From positions 62,001-126,000 of the forward strand of contig JANBPK010000712.1 of assembly GCA_027579435.1 (NCBI GenBank): a stretch of DNA of 64,000 nucleotides, written 5' to 3'. The notes below the pieces were generated by a model. That model was given only the letters and a program-made list of their open reading frames with translations. It made no database searches and was not told where the DNA came from. Of the stretch, positions 23,858 through 34,538 are shown piece by piece. Numbering within the stretch: position 1 is the stretch's first letter; every line of letters starts with the position of its first letter. A program made the position numbers and the translations under genes. This stretch comes from Candolleomyces eurysporus. Its lineage: Eukaryota > Basidiomycota > Agaricomycetes > Agaricales > Psathyrellaceae.

Positions 23858-24277
23858 CTAAGCTCTTCTGCGCGGGAAGGGAACTTCCGGATACTGCCTT
23901 GCGAGTTCGTTAATGGCTTGAATGTATGCCTGCCGGCGAGCGTTATTCCGGTCTCGGGGGTCGAATGCCTGGGCGATGAACCTGTCATTGACTGATCAGG
24001 GTGCGAGGGGCGGGAAGAGATCCATTAGCTGCCGAAGAAGGGAGTGGAATGATAAGCGGAGATGGAAACAAACTCACTATGAATTTGGCATTCCCATTGA
24101 AAGTTGATTCGGTTAAAATCTTCGAATAGTTGAACGATGGGCGCGTAGTCGCCATACAGGCGTTGGAGGGTATTGTTCAGATACAGAGGGGGGTCCTCTA
24201 ATCAGGGTCATTAAACAGCAGGAAAGAGATGAGGTAAGGGGATACCTACGATCGATGAGCACAGGTCGGTCTGACAT
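23858..24277 (-). CDS. Small single-domain dsRNA-binding-like protein 1 (dsRBM-1)
   Basis: A three-exon model gives 93 residues: MSDRPVLID, then YLNNTLQRLYGDYAPIVQLF, then WECQIHINDRFIAQAFDPRD and RNNARRQAYIQAINELARQY. The layout is a leading LNN helix, a central strand block around W-x-C-x-I and a C-terminal helix of the NxARxxAxxxAxxxL type. That is the order of a double-stranded-RNA-binding motif, though the lysines of a strong RNA-binding helix are largely replaced by Arg. Nothing else is in the protein. The closest relative in the window is dsRBM-2, 1.9 kb away. RNA binding is inferred from fold and paralogues, not shown. The start at 24277 lies just downstream of a 14-bp minisatellite. 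Confidence 0.72.
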
Positions 24278-25792
24278 TGCAAGGCGGAAGGGTAGTTGAA
24301 CTGTGTAGATGAGGGATGTGGGATGAGGGATGTGGGATGAGGGATGTGGGATGAGGGATGTGGGTGGCATTTTATAGCTGCTAAGGGCTCAACCTTTTCA
24401 AACATCTAGCTGTTTCGCTGTGAAATGCAGTGGAACGGAAAGTATCACGTTTGAGGGTCATCACAGTACGTTCTCCGAGTCGAGCCCTGACAAAAAAAAA
24501 AAGCTCTATGAAGCAAAGGCGTTGCATTTCGTATCTCCTTGAGTGGTTGAAGGGCCAGGCGAATGGTACCGAAGATCATCGTTTGAGATTTACATTCATA
24601 ACATTGTGATCGGCGCACATATCAGTTGACTGTAGTGACATATACGGCGAGCACATACCGAAATTTAAATCACATAGCCTTGCGACGGTAACCGGCAATC
24701 GTGGTGATGTTTGCTGTAAAAGATGATGTGCATCTGGCGGTATCATTGAGTCATAGAGTTGATGCTGCCATTCGGGACAGGGTGTGCGTTTTGCGGAGGC
24801 GGACGACATTGCAGATCTTGAGCGGGCGGGGAATGGTGGCCTCGTGGCTTTAGATCCTACCTGGTGGAAGAGGCCAGCGCTTTGCACGGCAAATCCAAGG
24901 CGTTTTGACTATTGTTGCATTCGCAGCCGGTTAGACGGAGGAAGGAAAACAGTCGAGCGGGATGTCGACAAGTAGGTGTGAGGACAGAACGATTCGAGAA
25001 CCACAGAACCGAACTGACGGCGCGAGCGGGTGGCACGGTATTTGCCGGTCGGATTGGTCGTTCCTGTAAATGCCGCGCAGAACACATGCGCACACACACG
25101 CGAACTGCTGTAGTATGTACCCGAGTCAAAATGCCCCAGAACGTTCATTCATTCGCAAGTCAATGGAAGGCTGTCAAAGTATTTTCCTGAAGTTTGAAGC
25201 CCGAGACTGGTAAAAGCATCGTAAGGAAATCGTCTCACAGTGCCCGAGTCTTGCTTAGATGATTATCACTCATCTCGACTGCGCGTTCACCGTAAAGGAT
25301 ATTTAGGGCAACCGCTTTTCCAGATTTCCTCAATTATCGGTTGCAATTACGATCAACGGCCTATATCCACTCTCCATCATCACACGAGAAAGGTCTCAGA
25401 AACGGGAAGGGTATCAATTATCAAGATAGGATAGAGAGAAGGATCTATGTACGGTGCGTCCACTAAATAATTAAAAGTCTAGTACCGTCATTGGACGGTC
25501 GGCATTTAAGGGGGAGGGGGGAGGGAGAACGATGCTTTCAACTCCAGCGTGACTCGACAATCCGTCGGAATCGTCAACTCGTTCAGCTAGTATAAATTGC
25601 ATGCAGTTGACTTGGCATACAAGTTACACCAGTGAAGCTCAGAAGAGGTGTTGCCCACAGCACCAAACTCAAATTACCCGAGCCACACCTTCGCCCGTCG
25701 GTGACGAAGGCTTCAGGTTGGTCTCGCGGCAATCGAGTCCGGGTGTGCAGGGCATAGAAGAGAGAAGAAAAGAGTGCCCTCCTCAAGCTTGC
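24278..25792. repeat. Duplicated flank between dsRBM-1 and dsRBM-2
   Basis: No gene. Positions about 24400-24880 resemble about 26260-26720 upstream of dsRBM-2 (for example GTGGTGATGTTTGCTGTAA at both places), and about 25205-25440 resembles 23280-23530. It is therefore the shared part of two tandem units with a period of about 1.91 kb (start codons 24277 and 26190). A weaker version of the GTTGCTGTAAAGATGAT block recurs near 29550 and 32780. Confidence 0.7.
24308..24363. repeat. 14-bp minisatellite, four copies
   Basis: Four perfect head-to-tail copies of GATGAGGGATGTGG, about 30 bp upstream of the dsRBM-1 start codon, so it probably lies in the 5' leader or core promoter. No such array is present before the other four dsRBM genes. 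Confidence 0.92.
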
Positions 25793-26190
25793 GAGGAGAG
25801 GATCCCTGGATATTGCCTGTCGAGTTCGTCATATGCAGAATCGAAGGCTTTCTTTTGAGCTGCTTCAAGACTGTAACCGTATTCTCTGGACATGATTTTC
25901 CCCTGTACTGTATAGCAAGTGTAAGAAGAAATTTGTTACCAACCCGGACGTGAAAGAAGAAGAAAAAAGAAAAGATAGGAAAAGGCTCACTAAAAACTCG
26001 GCATTCGTATATCTGATAACCGTTGTTGTCACGTTGGATTTCGTCCTTGATATCCCACGTCGAATATGAGCCAAAGAGTTGTTGGATGGCATTATTGAGC
26101 CGCAGGCGGGAACCTGCTCAACATGGCCAATCATTATAAGGGCAAGAAGAAAGATAATCTATGCTCACCGCTACTAGGTCGGGCTGACAT
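25793..26190 (-). CDS. Small single-domain dsRNA-binding-like protein 2 (dsRBM-2)
   Basis: A three-exon model gives 89 residues: MSARPSSGSRLRLNNAIQQL, FGSYSTWDIKDEIQRDNNGY, IYECRVFIQGKIMSREYGYS, LEAAQKKAFDSAYDELDRQY, PGILSSQA. It has the same exon phases as dsRBM-1: a short first exon ending at a phase-1 junction, a second exon opening with the LNN helix, and a third exon with the strand and last helix. The final helix (EAAQKKAFDSAYDEL) resembles the dsRBM C-terminal helix, and both dsRBM-1 and -2 end near RQYP. The protein contains no other domain. It is part of the 1.9-kb tandem duplication and its function is unknown. Confidence 0.72.
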
Positions 26191-27717
26191 TCTTGCAGAG
26201 ATGCGAAAGGAAAGGTGGAAAACGAATAATGGAATAGAGATGGCTAAAACGGTGAGCTGGCCCTCTTATAGTGGGGCCAACTCGTTCCAAGTAACACCAT
26301 TCGCTGTAAGTGTACTGCATGCAGTGGAAAGGGTGTTCAGCCCTAAACCTCAAACGTGATGACTCGGAGAACGTCCGTGATAAAAAAAAAGGTTCTATGG
26401 AGAAAAGAGGTCGGATATTTTATCTCCTTGAGTGCTTGAGGGGCCCGACTCTCTGCTGATTACAGGGAAATGTTACTAGAGATCATCGTTTGAACAGGAT
26501 TTACTTGTGATCGGCGCACATATTGACCGTGACTCATACACACCGGAATCTAAATCGCATAGCTCTGGCGACGCTAACTGGTAACCGTGGTGATGTTTGC
26601 TGTAACTATGATGTACATCTGGCGGAATCATTGAGATTTGTGGCGGATGGTGCCATGCGGGACAGGATGAACACCCTGGGCGTGATCGACAATGTGTTTC
26701 GCGGAGGTGGAGGACACAGCTGCGAGGCTGAGATGGGGAAGTGGAAGCTGAAGGGAATAATCAAGAGTCGAATGATCTCAGCAGAATATCCATTCTTGGC
26801 GCTACATCATTGCCAACGTCACCGCCATTAGAGGCCGGAAAACCCCAAGCTATCGACAGCAGTGAGAATTTCTGCGAACATGATATGATGGTTTCGACAC
26901 GCAGCGTGCCGCTACTAGTACAAGGCCACAGTGACCCAAATTACGGTCTGCGATTGTTGACGTAGTTATTAGTGCTGTTCGATAGATGGAAATTTTTCGT
27001 TGGAGCTGAGCGCTCAGCATTTGCTCTTGTTTGATAGTTTCGGAACCACAGAATCTGTCTTCGGAAGGGTCTCGCTATCTTTCAGGAAAGCTGCGGAACG
27101 ATCTTGAGTTACTGTTGTATGTCTTCCAGACGATTTCAAACTACAGCTCGGGGTCAGCGAGAAAGGCAAAACGTTGTAAAATTTTTCGGGAACAGTACAG
27201 GAACTCTAAATCTAAATCCTGAACCGGAACCAGTGAGATAGCAGCTACCAGAGGAAGCGGCGCTCGATTTTGTAATGACGTCGGTGAAACCCGAAAATCC
27301 GTCATGAAGACAGATTTGTGCAAGCTAGAAATGGGTACTTGGGAAAGAGTACCCGCTCGCACCGTCTGCGATAACTCTACAAGTAAAACGAAGGATGAAA
27401 GTAAGAAAAGACGTGGAAGCGTCTGACGAAAGCGAACAGGGGGTGACCCTAAACAAGAGCTAATGGACTCTTATCAGGGACCACGGCACCTGTTCGTACG
27501 GTCTGTGCGAAAGATGAAAGCAAGAAAAGAAAGAAATAAATGCGAAAAAAAACGAATAGGAAATGCAACCCTTATTAGTGAAAAATACCCAGACGGGACT
27601 TTCCAAAAATGGAGGGTACAAATCACTGTTCTGGATAGGATGAAGGGGAAAAGCATATAAAAAGCAAGGAGCTATGACCAAGGGCTATTTCCTAGAATAA
27701 AGTCAGCCTCTGGATCA
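26191..27717. repeat. Island spacer with duplicated upstream module
   Basis: No gene. About 26260-26720 is the dsRBM-2 copy of the upstream module. Near 26985-27060 a block (AAATTTTTCGTTGG, CAGCATTTGCTCTTGTTTG) resembles 29945-30000 and 33186-33240. The rest shows only short frames. Confidence 0.55.
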
Positions 27718-28092
27718 CTAATCCATTTCTTCAATGTCATCGGCGTACGACTTCGAGAGGTATTCAAGGGCTGCTTGCGCGCCATTTTTCTTGGCTTCCT
27801 CTTTGGTTTGGCCTGTGCCCGTGCCCAGGTTCTGAGAGTCGCCTTGACCTGAGGCCGGTTTACCTTCACATTGTCAAGCTTATGTGAAGGCTAAAGAAGA
27901 AACAAACGCACATGCAACAAGGACTTGCCAGCGAGGATCGGAGGTCTTGAGTTCCGCGTAAGTGTAAACAATTTCGGCGGTCTCGCCGAACAACGCTTGT
28001 TTCCGTTCGTTGAGCATGGTCATGAAGTCTGTTGTTCAAGCGGTTAATAAGCTGCTGGACTCAAAAACCCAATGCCTACCTTGGGAAGCCAT
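27718..28092 (-). CDS. Small single-domain dsRNA-binding protein 3 (dsRBM-3)
   Basis: A three-exon model gives 91 residues and is the clearest dsRBM of the set. It reads MASQDFMTMLNERKQALFGE, then VYTYAELKTSDPRWQVLVAC, then GQGDSQNLGTGTGQTKEEAK and KNGAQAALEYLSKSYADDIE. The Gly-rich turn followed by (T/S)KEEAKxxxAxxALxYL is the standard dsRBM helix-2 signature, including the Lys pair that contacts the RNA phosphates in the family. It shares with dsRBM-4 and -5 the C-terminal (K/N/T)xYAxDIxE extension. The second intron uses the acceptor GTGAAG because earlier AGs lead to stops. Together with the zinc-finger copy just upstream it forms one 3.1-kb unit. Confidence 0.82.
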
Positions 28093-28309
28093 TTGTCGAT
28101 AGGTTTTGGCAACCCAAGATTGAGAGAGTATTTAAACGCACCACATCCACACCTTCTGTCACAATATTCTTCAAATCGTTGAAGGGGAAAAGAGTGTCAC
28201 ATTCAACGGCGATGTGGATTATACAGCAATTTGAGTCGTCTTAACAACACTACTCAGAACAATTAGGGTTATACCGTAAAATAAAAATGAATCTACACAC
28301 CAGCAGTTT

Positions 28310-29189
28310 GAAAAGGGTCCCATTACCAGTATTCTTGGATTCAATGAAAGGGGAGAATTCCCCGTAGCTCCGTTCGGGGCGCTATGTTCGGACGGAACCT
28401 AAACCAGTCTCCCGTCTCCCCTCCTTCCGGAGCAGTCCTCCAGGAACTTTAGAAAAGCTGCTCCTTCTCGTTCCATTACCTTGAGCATCCGTGCCTCATT
28501 GACCTGGAGCTGGTAGTCCAATCGGGAGGTATTGGAGGGGGAATCGGAGGTATCGGGGGTACCATGAAGGTTGGTGCGGATGATGTGGTAGGCTTGGGAT
28601 TGCCGATGGTGTGGCCCGCAAACGAGTCGAGTACAGGAGCACTGAAAATTTCTGGCTCAGGGTCTTCGTCGACGTCGACTTGCTCCATTTCGTCATCTTC
28701 CTCGTCGTCTTCCATTCATGATACTGTGAAGAGTCGTGCAGCTATGAGGGCGCAACAGCCAGGGTGTGGTGTTTCCGCCCGCCACAGCACCGACATCAGA
28801 AGGATATTGCCCCGCTGAGCCTTGTTGGAAGGTCGAACTCGTCCCGACGCCGCCGTGACCAAACCAACCAAAGCTCTCGCAGATGGTTTGGATACCTCCG
28901 GAGGTAAAGGTGTCGACATAGGCTCATGGGGGTGGTAATGGCCGAACCGAATGGTTATCGTTGACCATGCATTACCGGATCTCTTAATCTCGGTTTGAGG
29001 ATCTCGCCTGAGCGTGGACCCTTAGTTTGTTCTTGTGAGCTTCGTCTCGCGAACACCAGAGCTGTATCTTAGGGTTTGCGGGTAGTTGTTCAAGTGCAGA
29101 CGGGCATCCGCTAAACAGAATCATTAGACAGTAGGAAAAAGAGGATGTAGAGAAATGGCTACCAGTGAGGACGAAGGCTCGTTTGTCAT
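28310..29189 (-). pseudogene. Chimeric dsRBM / WRKY-GCM1-like zinc-finger remnant, copy 1
   Basis: The 5' end (ATG at 29189, intron with GTAGCC donor, then DARLHLNNYPQTL) is a dsRBM-type first exon and LNN helix. Near 29055-29070 the sequence switches to the zinc-finger gene (WCSRDEAHKNKL). Homology to the intact copy at 34539-36036 continues through SFAGHTIGNPKPTTSSAP and the acidic MEDDEEDDEMEQVD tract to about 28310. It is broken in several ways: the dsRBM frame ends in a stop soon after the junction, the zinc-finger middle with its second Cys (YPC) is deleted, and a 58-nt deletion at 28521 shifts the frame. A functional product is unlikely. Confidence 0.72.
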
Positions 29190-30786
29190 TGCGGATAGGG
29201 CTGAAGAAAATTTGGATAATGGGAAAGGAAGGGCATTGGGGTGTTTTGGGTTTCAGCGGCTAATGGGCATTAGTGCTTTTATATTTCCATGAAGCAACAC
29301 CATTCAACTGTCGCTGCTGTGAATTGCAGTAAAGGTTAGCGCTCAGCGTCAACTTGTGGAACGCTATGGAGAAAGGTTTGGACTTCCTATCTCATTGAAG
29401 AGGCTTGTGGGCTCGAACTCTTTGCAAAATCGCAAGTGGCAGGTGAATGATCACCGTTTCACTAGTGGCCATCTAGGATTTGCAATCATGATTCGTGGCA
29501 TATAGCGGTGCTGTACGGGATGGCGCTCCTCTACAAAACGAAAACACAAGTTGCTGTAAAGATGACTATGGACATCAACGCGCCTGGTGGAATCATCGAG
29601 GCTTGCGGTAGATGCTGTCGCGCCGCAGAATACGATGTGGACCGGGGGCGTTGAGAAAGTGTTTCGTCGACAAGCCACACTGCACGGCCGACTGGGATCA
29701 AGATCAACGAGCCATTTGATGCCATACCGAGAATGCAAGGCGCCTGGCCAGGTCGCCACCCTTCGAATTCGTTGGAGGTTCGGGATATGGCGATAGCTTG
29801 AGCTCGGTCCCCCCCTCGTCATTGTGGGCGATTGGACAACTGTGAGAAGTCGAAATATCATTGATGATTGATGATATGACACTCGACGGTTAGACAGCTG
29901 TTACAGCGAGGTGACCCAGGGTAACTTAACCGAACCCGGCAGTCGAAAATTTTTCAATTGCTCATAACTTTCAGAGCTTTGCTCTTCTGCATCGGAAACA
30001 CGTCCCTCGGGAAGGGCATCCTCACGGGATGACAGTGCCAAAACGAGTGAAATTGGAAGCGTATGACAAACGCGAACAGGAAGTCACTCCCTGGTTTTGG
30101 GATGAAAGCACCCGCTGTACGGTCTGCGTTAAGTATCGTTTGGCCAAGCAGGGGAACCCTGGCGCTGTAGATTAACGCAGGCCCATCTGCTTCTTTGCTC
30201 TGCGCAGCTGCTTGGTAACCACGCAATGAATGCAGGACAACGCTGAGACTGAACTGTGTGGGTGGGAATCCTTGGGAAGTCGATTTGAAGCATGCTAACT
30301 AAGGGCGACAACAAAAAGTCCATAAGATCTCCGAGCTCTATATGAATTAATGAGTAAAGTAAGTGAATGTCAAAAACTTTGGTGCCCTCGCACATGAAAA
30401 AAGAGGAAGTACGACAGCACCCAGGATATTATCCATATTGCTACAAAAATAAGGGGTATGGGGGTATAATCGAGCTCTAAAAAGGTATCGCTGGCTCAAA
30501 CGATACCAAACGTAACATATGAACAACACCGGGAAAGGAAGTGAAGAGTAGGATGTGAGAATGAAGAGGCTGAAGAGACAGAATAAAGATGAATGTCTAG
30601 AAGGGAGCAATCAGACGAAGGAGACAGCGGCAGTGGAAAGCACGAGATCCATCTTTCAACACTTAAGGATGTTAATACCCCTTGAAGCAGGCCCTCGTGC
30701 AGTCCAACCCGCAAGAATCTTCGCGTTTTTGGGAGAAAGTCGCCAGGAAGCGAGCTAGCTCCTACCCGACGTCAGTCAAGCGGGGA
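29190..30786. repeat. 3.1-kb unit upstream module, first copy
   Basis: No gene. Blocks at about 29250-29700 and 29940-30060 align by eye with about 32460-32910 and 33180-33290 (shared strings include GGCATATAGC, GGGATGGCGCTCCTCT and GGAATCATCGAGGCTTGC). This is the 5' flank of zinc-finger copy 1. The remaining frames, for example 29451-29882 minus, are not conserved between copies as protein. Confidence 0.68.
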
Positions 30787-31197
30787 TTAGTAAATGATCT
30801 TCTTCTCTTTTATATCTTTTGCGTAATGGTTTTCGAGGAACTTGATAGCATCGGCAGCAGCGTTGACTTTTGCATCACCAGGTGTTGGACCAGTGCCTTG
30901 GCCTAAATTGATCGGTGGACTCGGCGCTGGCTGAACGCCTTATAACAGTCATATTATCCTCATGAGCATTCAGACAAAGAGGGAAAAGAAAAAGAAAACA
31001 CACTGAGAGCAAGACATAAGAAATTACGGCTGCCGGGTGTGATTGGGTGAATTTCTTGTGTGGGATAGTCTAAATCTGCATAGGACCCAAAGAGTTTCGC
31101 GTGCAAGACGCCAAGTCGTTGCACGGTGTCTGTGAGAATGGTTAATGTAGAGGATAAGCCAGATATATTTGCGCGTACTGCTATTTGAGCCGGACAT
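30787..31197 (-). CDS. Small single-domain dsRNA-binding protein 4 (dsRBM-4)
   Basis: A three-exon model gives 98 residues: MSGSNSNTVQRLGVLHAKLF, GSYADLDYPTQEIHPITPGS, RNFLCLALSVQPAPSPPINL, GQGTGPTPGDAKVNAAADAI and KFLENHYAKDIKEKKIIY. The GQGTGxT turn followed by DAKVNAAADAIKFLE is a clear dsRBM final helix. The C-terminal HYAKDIKE matches the tails of dsRBM-3 and -5. The starts of dsRBM-3, -4 and -5 are spaced 3105 and 3097 bp apart, so it is the middle gene of three tandem units. Function unknown; RNA binding is inferred from fold. Confidence 0.8.
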
Positions 31198-31479
31198 TGT
31201 GTGGGTCGAGGAGGTTGAAAGTAGGTGGTAAGAAAGGTGAGGTTGAGAACAGTTTTATGGGCGGTTGTGAAGCAAGCCCTTGTCTCTTGAACCACTTGAT
31301 CTATATATCTATAGCACCTGAGTCACACAGTCATCGGTGAAAAGAGAAAAATTGAATTGCGATGTTCGTAGTGTGTGGAATATACAGCAAATGCTCATAG
31401 TGTGCACTCCTGTAGTGGGTAGTAAGGACGACAGAGCATCCGTGTAAAAGGTGAGCTACACACCAGCTATTACTTACAG

Positions 31480-32381
31480 CCATTCGAAAAGGGTCCCATA
31501 GCCGTGGAGTTCTCTGTAGCTCCGTTCAGAACATTATGTTACGATGGGACGGAAACCAACCTGTTCGACGAGCTTCAGGGAGGCGACACTTTCCCGTTCC
31601 ACGACCTCGAGCATTCGGGGTGCGTCATTGAACTGGAGCTGGTAGTCCAATCGGGAGGTATTGGAGGGGGAAATCGGAGGTATCGGGGGTACCATGAAGG
31701 TTGGTGCGGATGATGTGGTAGGCTTGGGATTGCCGATGGTGTGGCCCGCAAACGAGTCGAGTACAGGAGCACTGAAATTTTCTGGCTCAGGGTCTTCGTC
31801 TTCGTCGACTTGCTCCATTTCGTCATCTTCCTCGTCGTCTTCCATTCATGATACTGCGAAGAATCTTGCAGCTGTGAGGGCGCAACAGCCAAGGTGTGGT
31901 GTTGTCCGTCTGCCACAGCACCGACATCATCGGGATCGTCGCCGATCGTTGCTGGAAGCTCGATCCCGGAGCCGCCGTCGTCGCCAAACAAACCAAAACC
32001 CATGGTTTTGGATTATTACGGAGGTAGAGGTGCGTCGGTATAGGCTCATGGAGATGGCCGAACCGGATGATTACGATTCGTTGGCCATGTATTTCCGAAT
32101 CTCGAGGGGGCACTAACAGCCTGCTCCGACAAGGGTATCGAGGCTTTGCCATCATGTCGCTAGTACTTGCTAATCTCGGCTTGGGGATCTCGCCTNGGGG
32201 GGCGTGGACCGTTGAATTTGTTCTTGTGAGCTTCGCCCTGTGAACACGAGGACCGTGTTTTAGAGCTTGCGGGTAAGTTTTCATTAACAGATGGGCATCC
32301 GCTAAACAGGGTCGTTAGACAGTAGGAAAAAGAGGATGTAGAGAAATAGCTACTAGTGAGGACGACGGTTTCGTTCGTCAT
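31480..32381 (-). pseudogene. Chimeric dsRBM / WRKY-GCM1-like zinc-finger remnant, copy 2
   Basis: It has the same chimera as copy 1: ATG at 32381, a first exon and intron like the dsRBM genes, then DAHLLMKTYPQALKHG, then a switch near 32250 into zinc-finger sequence. More of the finger survives than in copy 1 (GEIPKPRLASTSDMMAKPRY, YPCRSRLLVPPRDSEIHGQR), but the W of the WCSQ motif is lost and an undetermined base at 32197 sits in the G run where the frame changes. The same 58-nt deletion is present at 31650. The acidic MEDDEEDDEMEQVDEDEDPE and SFAGHTIGNPKP parts are intact over short stretches. Probably non-functional. Confidence 0.72.
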
Positions 32382-33819
32382 TGCGGCCAGGGCTGAAGCA
32401 AAATTGGATAATGGATTTGCGAAGGGCGTTGGGGTATTTTGTGGTGCAGCGGCCAATGGGCATTAATGCTTTATATTTCTATCAAGCAACACCATTTAAC
32501 TGTCGCTGTGAAAAGGAGTCATCAGCTAGCGCTCAGCGTCAACTCGGAAAACGTACCACTGCGACGAGAAATGCTATGGAGAAAGTTTTGGACTCATCTC
32601 ATTGAAGAGGCTTTTGGGCTCTAACTCTCTGCAAAATCGCAAGTGGCAGGCGACTGATCAGTGTTTCACTAGTGGCCATCTAGGATTTGGATTGCAACAC
32701 GGCATATAGCAGTACTGTAGTAATGGAATGTAAGTACCACTGAACGGGATGGCGCTCCTCTGCACGACGACAACACATGTTGCTGTAAAGATGATCATAT
32801 ACATCAAAGCGCCTGGCGGAATCATCGAGGCTTGCAGTAGATACTGCCACGCCGCAGGATACGATGTGGACAAGGGGTGTTGAGAAGGTGTTTCGATCAG
32901 CCACGACACCGCCGACTAGAATCAAGATTAACGAGCCTCAAAAGAGCCATTTGATACCATACCGAGAATGCAAGGCGCCTGGCCAGGTCGCCGCCCTTCG
33001 AAATCGTTGGAGGTCCGATGTATAGCGATAGCGATAGCTTGAGCTTGAACCCCGTTGATTGGACAACGGTTGTCCAATCATCGGTGACTGTGAGAAGTCA
33101 AGATGTCACACACTCGATGTTTCCACAGCTGGCAAAAGGCCGTGAGGCGACCCAGGGTATTGGTTGGAATAACTTAACCGGACCTGGCAGTCGAAAATTT
33201 TTCCATTGCTATAGCTTTCAGAGCATTTGCTCTTCTGCGTCGGGAAGGGCATCTCCACGGAATGACGGTGCCGAAACAAGTTGGAATCTTCGGTAAAATT
33301 CCATGTAATGCTGAATGGTGCGAAACCAATACCATAATACCCATAAGAAATACAATTTGTAATCTCTATGTAAGTTAACTCTAGTGTGTGATTGGGGGAG
33401 GGGAAAGCTGACAATCCTGATGCCCGTGTCTCGGGAAAAGAGAAAGGACACTAACAACCAGGAAATGTCAAGGTAGAGTACTCTAAATGGGCTTTGAGGT
33501 CCGTAGGCAAATAGAATGATAACTGTGCAGAGCGAAGAGTGAGAGCAAAGAGAGACAGTCCAAGGCATGAAATTCTGCCTTTGTCCGTGATAGAAAGCAA
33601 GAGGGGGGGTGTGGATAGTCAAGAAAGAAGGCAAATGACGGAGAGGGCAGAAATGAGACACGACCTTCGAAGCGCGAATAAGGTGATACGCGCACCGAAA
33701 GCCAGTACCCATACCTACCTCTCCGCATTTTGAGCGAGAGAGAGAAACTACAAGTGCAAAAAAGGAGGAAACATCGGCAAATCGCTTAATAACGACGCCT
33801 GACCAATGGCAAAGAGTCA
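32382..33819. repeat. 3.1-kb unit upstream module, second copy
   Basis: No gene is supported. About 32460-32910 and 33180-33290 are the second copy of the module at 29250-30060. The long minus frame at 33218-33946 is aromatic- and Ser-rich, overlaps the end of dsRBM-5 on the same strand and has no counterpart in the other units, so I take it as chance. Confidence 0.62.
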
Positions 33820-34294
33820 TTAGTATCGGATCCCTGCCTCTGCTATGTCTGTGGCGTACTGAGTTTCGAGGTGCTGAAGAGCATCGGCGATAGCTATGGC
33901 TCTCGCTTGCTCTGGCAATGATGCTTGTCCAGCACCCAGATTCCATATGTTAGACACGCCTGTCGTAGGATCCGGCAAGCCTACGCCTTGGAACAGTCAG
34001 CTAATCCTCTGCGGCTGCAAAAAATAGATGAAGTAGAAGACGTACCGCGCACAAGCACTCTGTACTGGCGATTGGGAAGTGGCAAGACAGGTACTTCTTC
34101 TACATAGAACTGCAAGCTCGCGAGATGACCGAAAAGTGCCTGAAACAAGTCGTTCAAGCGACTCGCGTTGTCTGGAAGAACGATCGTGAGCGATGAAGTG
34201 AACCAGCCGGATATTGGCACACACTGTTGCTGCTATTGCCGCCGTTGTTGTTCTTGCCGCCGTTCTGGTTGTTGCCGCCGTTTCGTGTCGACAT
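33820..34294 (-). CDS. Small single-domain dsRNA-binding protein 5 (dsRBM-5)
   Basis: A three-exon model gives 120 residues. The N-terminus is a disordered Asn/Gly repeat (MSTRNGGNNQNGGKNNNGGN) absent from the paralogues. It is followed by ASRLNDLFQALFGHLASLQF, PNRQYRVLVRGVGLPDPTTG, SNIWNLGAGQASLPEQARAI and AIADALQHLETQYATDIAEA. Helix, strand block, Gly turn and final helix follow the dsRBM order, but the usual basic residues of the last helix are mostly missing, so RNA affinity may be weak or lost. The YATDIAE tail ties it to dsRBM-3 and -4. It lies 245 bp downstream of the only intact zinc-finger gene. Confidence 0.76.
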
Positions 34295-34538
34295 TTTGTT
34301 GGTTGCGTACGATAGCTTGGATGAAGAAAAAGGAACTGTTTTTGGATTGTGGAGTCACCAGTGCTTTTAAGCAGACTGAGGCTGCGTACTTCAGTCAAAG
34401 GGGAATAAAGAAACGTGCCATCAAGGGAAAAAAAAAAATCCNAATTGACACTGCAGGCAGACTATGGAATGTAGGATACAGCAAATGCTCATACGTTCAC
34501 TCCTGTAGCGAAGATGTACAGTTAGGACGGCCGGACAA

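Noticed and set aside
24308..24363. Short regular repeat as a CRISPR array
   Set aside because: Units are directly adjacent with no spacers, and the genome is eukaryotic; it is a minisatellite.
31661..32116. Plus-strand frames antisense to the zinc-finger copies (Ser-rich SSSSTCSISSSSSSS type)
   Set aside because: They are shadows of the acidic GAA/GAC-rich tract on the minus strand, which aligns with the intact gene.
33218..33946. 242-codon minus-strand frame in the island
   Set aside because: It overlaps the last exon of dsRBM-5 on the same strand and is not conserved in the equivalent position of the other 3.1-kb unit.
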